This document shows positions 53,901 to 61,646 of a stretch of 64,000 bases of DNA, piece after piece. This DNA comes from Elgaria multicarinata webbii. Its lineage: Eukaryota; Chordata; Lepidosauria; Squamata; Anguidae. The notes below the pieces were generated by a model. That model had not been told where the DNA came from, made no database searches, and saw only the letters and a program-made list of their open reading frames with translations. How positions within the stretch are numbered: position 1 is the stretch's first letter; every line of letters starts with the position of its first letter. The stretch covers positions 27,536,726 to 27,600,725 of the forward strand of contig NC_086178.1 of assembly GCF_023053635.1 (NCBI RefSeq). The letters are read 5' to 3'. The translations under genes and the position numbers were made by a program.

Positions 53901-56900
53901 AAGAGTGACACTTCCCCCTGCCAAATATTTTCTCACCCAACACATAGGTCTTCTCTGAATGTCTACCCAACAAAAGGAGGTGAGTTGAGAAAATAAGGAA
54001 ATGGCAAGGAAACTAAAAACTCACCAGTCTTCCATATATTCCAGAAATGTTTCCAGATTTCTTCTGCTGTATTAAAGCTTCAAGAACTTTTCCTCTGCTT
54101 TTATTTATTGATAATGAGCTTCTTGCTTCTTCTACTTTCTGACGTAGGTCTCGAACATAATTTTTGATGTCTGCTTCCTCTTTTACAAGTTTGTTAAGTT
54201 CATTCTCTTTCTTAAAAAAAGAGATCAAATCCTTTTGTTTTGAACATTGTTCACCTTGTATCACTTGTAATACTTATTTGCTTAAACAAAATGAAAAGTT
54301 TGAAAACATTTATCTTTAGATTTAAAAAAATGGAAAAGCTCCAGTGTGGGACGTTAGAGTCCAACCTATTTAAACTGCTGCAATCACCACAATTAACAAA
54401 AGTGTGAAATCTGATGAAAAAGGCAGGTGGCTACCTGTAACTATAGACCTTCAAGTGGTTGTCTATGCATTCACACATATGGGCTCTGCACCTGTGCAAA
54501 GCCTGGAGTCAGGAAGCTTCTATAGCTGAGGAATTTTGGTGGGAACCCATCCCCAGCCTTCCAGTGCATGTGTCCCTAGCAGGTTCTTGCTTATTCCCTC
54601 AGTTCCTTGAAACTGATTTTGCAGCCTAGAAACAGAAAATTACAAAACAATACCTACGGTAGGCAACATTGAACTCGAATATGACACCAAAGAGGGTGGA
54701 CTGTGTGAATGCATAGATAAACACGCAAAGAACTACACATACAGGTAGCAACCTGTCTTTCTTCTTCGTGGTCTCTATGCATCACACATATGGACGAGTA
54801 GCAAGCTAACTTACAACAGACATGATGGAAGCTACCAGTACTGACACCTTGCTACCTTTACTAGAGGGGTGAACCAAACCTGGTGAGGCTACCACAGCAT
54901 TATGAGGTGCCTTCTGTGCTCTCACTTGCAATCTTTGCCTGAGTCAATAGAAAGGGGAAAAACAGGTAGAATAGTGTCCTGTCCACTGAAAAACAAAAGC
55001 ATTGCCTGTTGATCCTAGACCTTGGCCCGCTCTGCTGCAGAAGGTTGGACAAACTGCATTCTCTGGCATGGCAAAAAGGTTGACTTCTGGTGCCCGCCAC
55101 CCGCCTCGCTGGAAGAGACTGATCAAAACAATTTTGCCCAGCTCTCACTTGTGGAAGATCAGCATAGTCTGGCTGAGCTGGTCACAAGTTCTACTTGACT
55201 TGCACCACTTGAAGATCTGGAGTGTCAGAGTGACCTGGCACCTCCATGGCTATTCAAATATGCAACAACAGTCATGTTGTCCAAAGAGATCTGCAGCAGT
55301 CTGTCCTGTTCGAACACACGAAGTCCCTTGTCCACTGCCTGCAACTCCAGTAATTTGATATGCTGTGTGGCCTCGTTGACCACCCAAAGTCCATGGACTA
55401 TGAGATCCTGGCAGTGGTCCTGGGTTAGATTGCTTGGTACCAACCACCATCAGAGTCTCTGATGACCTGCAGTAGACAGAACCTGGTTTGGTGGGTGCCC
55501 CAATTGGCATCTCAGTTGCATATGAACAAGTTTTGGAGTTGCCTCATACACAACCGACTGCAATGTCCAGTTGGGAGCCTAACACTGTCCCAGTTAATTG
55601 GATCTGCTGTGCCTGTACAATATATGATTTCTCTGCATTTATGTGGAGTCCCAGCTCCTGATGGCGACTGCAGGTCACCTGTATTGATCAAAAAAGTTGG
55701 CTTTCTGTTGATGCCACCAACAGCCAATTGTCTATGTAAGAATCAACCTCTACACTCTTCAGTTGCAGATGGGAGCAGACCACTGCTATACATTTGGTGA
55801 ATAACTTCAGGGTAGACGTCAGTACTGATGGCAAAGCAGATGTACTTTTGATGTGAATCTCTATGATGATATGGAAGTAGAAGTCTTTGAGGTTGATCAA
55901 GGTGAACCAATCTCCACAAGAGAGACCCGGGGTGGGTGGGTGAGGGAGAGAGGGAGAGAGAGTGATAGGATAGACACCAGAGAAACCATGCGGGAGTTCT
56001 TGGATGATGATGATGATAATAATTTTATTTATTTCTTACCCGCCTCTCTTTTATGAATCGGTTTAGATAGTGAAAGTGCATAAATGGCCAAAATCCTCCA
56101 GCCTTCTTCAGGACAGTGAACTACCTTGAGTAAAAACTGTCCCGAAGTTGTGTTTGTGGGACAGGTTTGATTGCCCCTTCTCCAGGAGGGTTTGAACTTT
56201 GGTATGGAAAACTGGGGACGAAGCGGTCACCACCATGGTATCAAACTTGATCTGGTAGCCCCTCCGGACTACAGCAAAAACTCATGAATCCAATATGATG
56301 TTGCAGCAAGCTGGATGGTAAGCGGACAGGAGTATTCTAGTTTGGATGTTTGAGTCATTAGGTGACAAAGGATGGCATCTTATTCCTGGTTTCTTGTGAT
56401 AACTGACTGTCCTGTCTGCGACTGTTGTTGTTTATATTGTAGCTGATTAGGTTGGTACTGAGTGGCCAATGACTGAAACTAACTTTGGTGTCTTGGAAGT
56501 TGTTGGACCATAAATTCCACATCATGAGCCATGGTATGGACCCTCTGTACTGAATCAAGCATTGTCAGTCTTTGTATTAAGATAGCCCTGCCCATCAAAG
56601 GTCAAGTTCTCAGTGTGGTTCCTGGTTTCCTGTTGGTGACTGGAACACTTCAACCAGGAATGGCGACATAAGGATATGGAAGCAACTAGCACCTTCGAGT
56701 AGCAATTGACTTGGTGGCACAATGTATTCATTTATCGTCTGGACAGCTTCAGAGCCTCCAATTGGAAGAGGTGACCCAGCTCCTTCTTGTCATCCAGAAG
56801 GTGCTCAGGGAGATGACCAACTTTTATTTATTTGATTTGTCCCATAGTAGGAGCTGGTAACTCGACATCACTGCCTGGGTAAAGAGACTTTGAAGCCCAT

Positions 56901-59900
56901 TGCTGCCGAGTACAGTCTCATTCCAAGAAAATCAAGGTGTGTGCCCTCGTCAGTTGGAGAGGAGTGTGTCCTATGGGCCTTGCCCTACACAACTTCAACA
57001 ACCATCCAATTTGGGGCAGGATGCTTAAAAAGGTTGTCATTAGTCTCTTACAAGCGGTACATACCCTCCAAGTGCTTGGATGTTGGTGGCATTGTGGAGG
57101 GGGCTTTCCTAGACTGCTTAATAGTTTCCTCTAATGCAGGTAACAGAATAGCTATTGGTCTAAATGATTCTGCATTTATCACATCAAAGACAGGGTAGAA
57201 ATTACCACTTGAATCTCCAGGCGCAAAGCCTGTGCCATACTTAAGATTTGGTTGGAGAATTGCTCTAGTTCCTCCAACAGAGATATAGCTTCATTGGAGC
57301 CAATGATTGTGTCCGGCGAGGAGAAAGAAAGAGGGCAAGACAATTGGGACATAGTGTCCAATTGTTAACCTTCAGCTGTCGACATGGGAGACTCTCTCCA
57401 AGGGCCTGGATGTGGCAAATGCTCAGCAGGGCGCGATTGTGCACCCTTGGTATCAAGCTGCACACTAAATGAGAATGCAGATCGAGGCTGGGTAGCTGGC
57501 AGAATAATCTGTAATTGCAGTTTGTGGTTGCAGTGAGGTTGGCACTACACTGTATTGTTGAATTGCCTATGGCTGCTGAACAGGCAGTAAACCTGGTTGA
57601 TCATCCTGCTGCTGAGCTGGTGGTGGCTGCTAAATGGGCAGTAAGAATGGTGCCAAAGACCAAGGTTCACGTGGTTTATCCAGAGGCCTTGAAACCGTAG
57701 CCAATAGATGACAGAATCAACTTTCTCCCCAACAGGATGGTATTGGCCGTATAGCTTATTACAGTAATTAACATGGTTCCCGAGTCCCCTGAGTCCGTGT
57801 CCCATGTTGAACATCTCTCCCATTCATAAAATGGTGATCTAGACTGTTCCCAATAAAGACTTTGCTTTTAAAAATTCGGAACATGATCTCCTGTAGTGGA
57901 AGCAAATGACGACACCAAATCTGGCAAAAATTATGCGTGCAAACTGACCCTTTATTTTTTTAGAATTTTTTATTCAACTATTTGCTGTTGTACACTTGCA
58001 CAACTGGAGCTTACCTTGGCTGCTCCCTTGTATGTTAAACATACAAGCGAACAGTCAAGGCTGCACGGCTGACCTGACAGCCTTGCAGCTGACAGGTGGG
58101 GAAATGGGGTGTAGATCACACACACCCCTAGCAAGGGCATCCATACAGTTCAATGCATTGCTCTGAAGCTTGGGGATGCCCTGCTAGGAATCCCCACTTG
58201 CTGAGTCCCCAACAACTGTTTTTAAGGGTGCCTGAGACCGCTGTAACCACTTCTATTCTGTCAAACTAGAAGCAGTTACTCTCTTTGGAGCAGAAAAAGG
58301 GTGGCATGAAAACAGGGTGATGGACACTCGGGGTGTGTGTGTGCTCTAGAAGGATGGGATCCAAAAAGGTTTGAGATGGCACTTTAATCCCTGGGTCTGC
58401 TTGGCTAACTTGGTGATAGTGAATGGGGAAAGTGCTCAAAATCGCCCAACTGAGTGCCCCCCCCCCAAGATTTAAAGTCTTCCCAAGACTCATGGGAATG
58501 CCCCACTTCTAGTTCACCCCATGCCAAGTCAGCAGGACCACGTTTTCATAGAAAAGTGCCTTCCACCCCTTTGTCACTTGTTTCTATTCCAACTCAGCTA
58601 GTGGAAATTGAGGGGAAAAGAACGGAAACAACTGGATCTGGTTGGAAAGGACTGCCTTTATCAGGGACTGCCTTTATCAGAGACCTTTGATCTAATTTAG
58701 ATATTAGAAGTATCCTGCATGTCCCACTTTAAATTAAAAGAAAAAAAAAACCTGAATTAGAAGAAAATACAACAAAGACTGTTGTGGCATCTTAAAGATA
58801 ACAAATGTATTTATTCTAGCGTAAGATCTCATGAATACTGTCCGCATCATCAGATGTATTTGTTCGTTTTTAAGGTGCCACAAGATTTGTTTTTGCTATA
58901 ACCGACTAATGTGGCTATCCCTCAGTCATTGAATTAGAAGCTTTAAGTTGATGAAGTATGTGCCTAGCATGAGGATCAGTGCTTTTAAGGAGTTAAAGAA
59001 AAGGCATGGATTGGGTCCTTCTGTGGACAGTACAGAGGACTTATTTCCTTTCTCTCAGATGAATTCCCATAACTCTCAAGCAGTGATGGCTACTTATGTG
59101 TAAGTAACATGCAAGTGCCTCCCACCTTGTTCATTACAACTACCCATTAAGAAATCTGCCTGCTCCTGGAGGCTCAGGTGGTTGCTGTGGCTGGGAGCGT
59201 TTTTTTCTGCGCATCAAATGCACCCTTTCCTGGATTAGGTAAGGCTAATGTATCCATGTGCAGGTCACAACCATATTTGATTACTACAAATAATTCCACA
59301 TGGGGATGCATTTATCGGGTGCAAAATGCAATGGACCACAGGAGTTTATTCTAACTCTACTGGTTCCAAGTTCATGTTTGGGCATAATTTAAGTTGCCAG
59401 TTATTACCTAGATGGCAGGGGTCCAGGATATTTGAAGGACCACCTCATCCCAAATGAACCTTCCAATCCTCTGTGTTTGCTAAAGGCTTTGCTCCACATC
59501 CCATTGCCTTTTGAAATGAGGCTGGCTGGAATGTGGGATACTGTCTTCTCAGAGTCTATATGGAAGGATTTTTGAAAAAAGGTAATTTGTAATTGGGTAA
59601 TATAATCACAAAAGTCTTGTATATCATTTATTCATCTGACCAGGATAATCCAGGAAATCTGTATACCAACCTCTTCTTGTAATGTGCTAGTTAATATCCT
59701 GGATTTCCTTGGCTATATAAAATATTCTGATTAAGGAGTTTATAGCGCAGGCTTTAGATTTTAAAAATGGGTATATTACTGATTATTATACAAACTTGGC
59801 TCCATTCCTACAATGACTATACCTTTTTCTGATGTCTAAAACTCTTATTTTCTAACTTAACTCTTACCATTTGCCACTTTCAGAGGTTTAGACTCCAAAG

Positions 59901-61615
59901 GGCCAACATCTAATACTATACTTTTACTTAATAGCCTACACACCACTAAGGCCACAGCTAGACCTAAGGTTTATCCTGGGATCATCCAGGGTTCGCCCCT
60001 GCCTGAGCACTGGATCCCCTGTGTCACCTAGATGAACAGGTTTGACCCCTGGACAATCCCGGGATAAACCTTAGGTCTAGCTATGGCCTAAATCTCATTT
60101 AATTAAGAATAAGAACGTAAGAAGAGCCATGCTGGATCAGACCAAGGGCCCATCTAATCCAGCACTCTGTTCACACAGTGACCAACCAGCCATTGGCCAG
60201 GGATGATCAAGCAGGATATGGTGCAACAGCACCCTCCCACCCATGTTCCCCAGCAACTGGTGCACACAGGCTTACTGCCTCGAATACTGGAGATAGCAGC
60301 CATTGATAGCCTTCACCTCCAAGAATTTATCCAACCCCCTTTCAAAGCCATCCAAATTGGTGGCCATCACATCTTGTGGTAGCGAGTTCCATAGTCTAAC
60401 TATGCACTGTGTAAAGAAATGCTTCCTCTTATTTGTCCTGGATCTCCCACCAATCAGCTTCATGGGATGACCCCGGGTTCTAGTATTTTGAGAGAGGGAG
60501 AAAAGTGTCTCCCTATCCACATTTTCCATACCATGCATTAACTTTGTACACCTCTATCATGTCTCTCCTTAGCCTCCATTTTTCCAAGCTAAACAACGCC
60601 AGTTGATGTAACCTTCCCTCATAGGGGAGATGCTCTAGCCCCTTAATCATTTTAGTTGCCCTTTTCTGCACTTTTTCCAGCACTATAATATCCTTTTTAG
60701 AGGTGGTGACCAGAACTGTACACAGTATTCTGTGGATGATACCCAACTCTACCTTTCCTTTTCATCAAACCCAGGTGAGGCAGTGGCTGTTCTGAACCAG
60801 TGCCTGGGCACAGTAATGGACTGGATGAGGGCTAACAAACTGAGACTCAATCCAGACAAGACAGAGGTAGTTAGCGGGTAGTTCATCTGTCCGGTGAGGT
60901 GATGTTTACCCTGTCCTGGACGGGGTTACACTCACCCTAAAGGATCAGGTCCATAGTTTGGGGGTGCTCTTGGATCCAGAACTGTCACTTGAGGCACAAG
61001 TGAATTCAGTGGCAAAGAACACCTTTTATCAGCTTAGGCTGATATACCAACTGCGCCCTTATCTAAACAGAGATAGCCTAGCTACACTTATCCATGCTCT
61101 GATAACCTCTCGTTTGGATTACTGCAATGCGTTATTCGTGGGGCTGCCTTTGAAAATGGTCCGGAAACTTCAGCTGGTACAAAACAGGGCAGCCCGCCTA
61201 TTAACAAGGACTGGCCGGGGAGGCCATATCACGTCAGTCCTTTTACAACTTCATTGGCTGCCCGTCCAGGTCCGGGCCTGATTCAAAGTGCTGGTACTAA
61301 CATTCAAAGCCCTAAACGGCTTGGGGCCAGGTGATTTGAAGGAACGCCTCCTCCCATATGTGCCTGCTTGGACCTTAAGATCATCCACAGGAGTCCTTCT
61401 CCGTGAGCCCCTACCAAAGAAAGTGAGGCAGGTGGCTACTAGGAGGAGGGCTTTCTCTGCTACGGCACCCTGGCTGTGGAATGAGCTCCCCAGAGAGGTT
61501 TGCTTGGCGCCTACAGTGTACTCCTTTCGTCGCCAGCTGAAGACCTTTTTATTTTCTCAGCATTTTAACACTTAATTTAACTTAAATTTAAACTTTGCAG
61601 TTTTAATTTATTATT

Positions 61616-61646
<31 letters not shown>

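Noticed and set aside
55002-55358. 118-codon plus-strand frame in the SMC4 intron.
   Set aside because: It lies opposite the DIRS-like fossil and shows no domain; it is a shadow of the antisense element.
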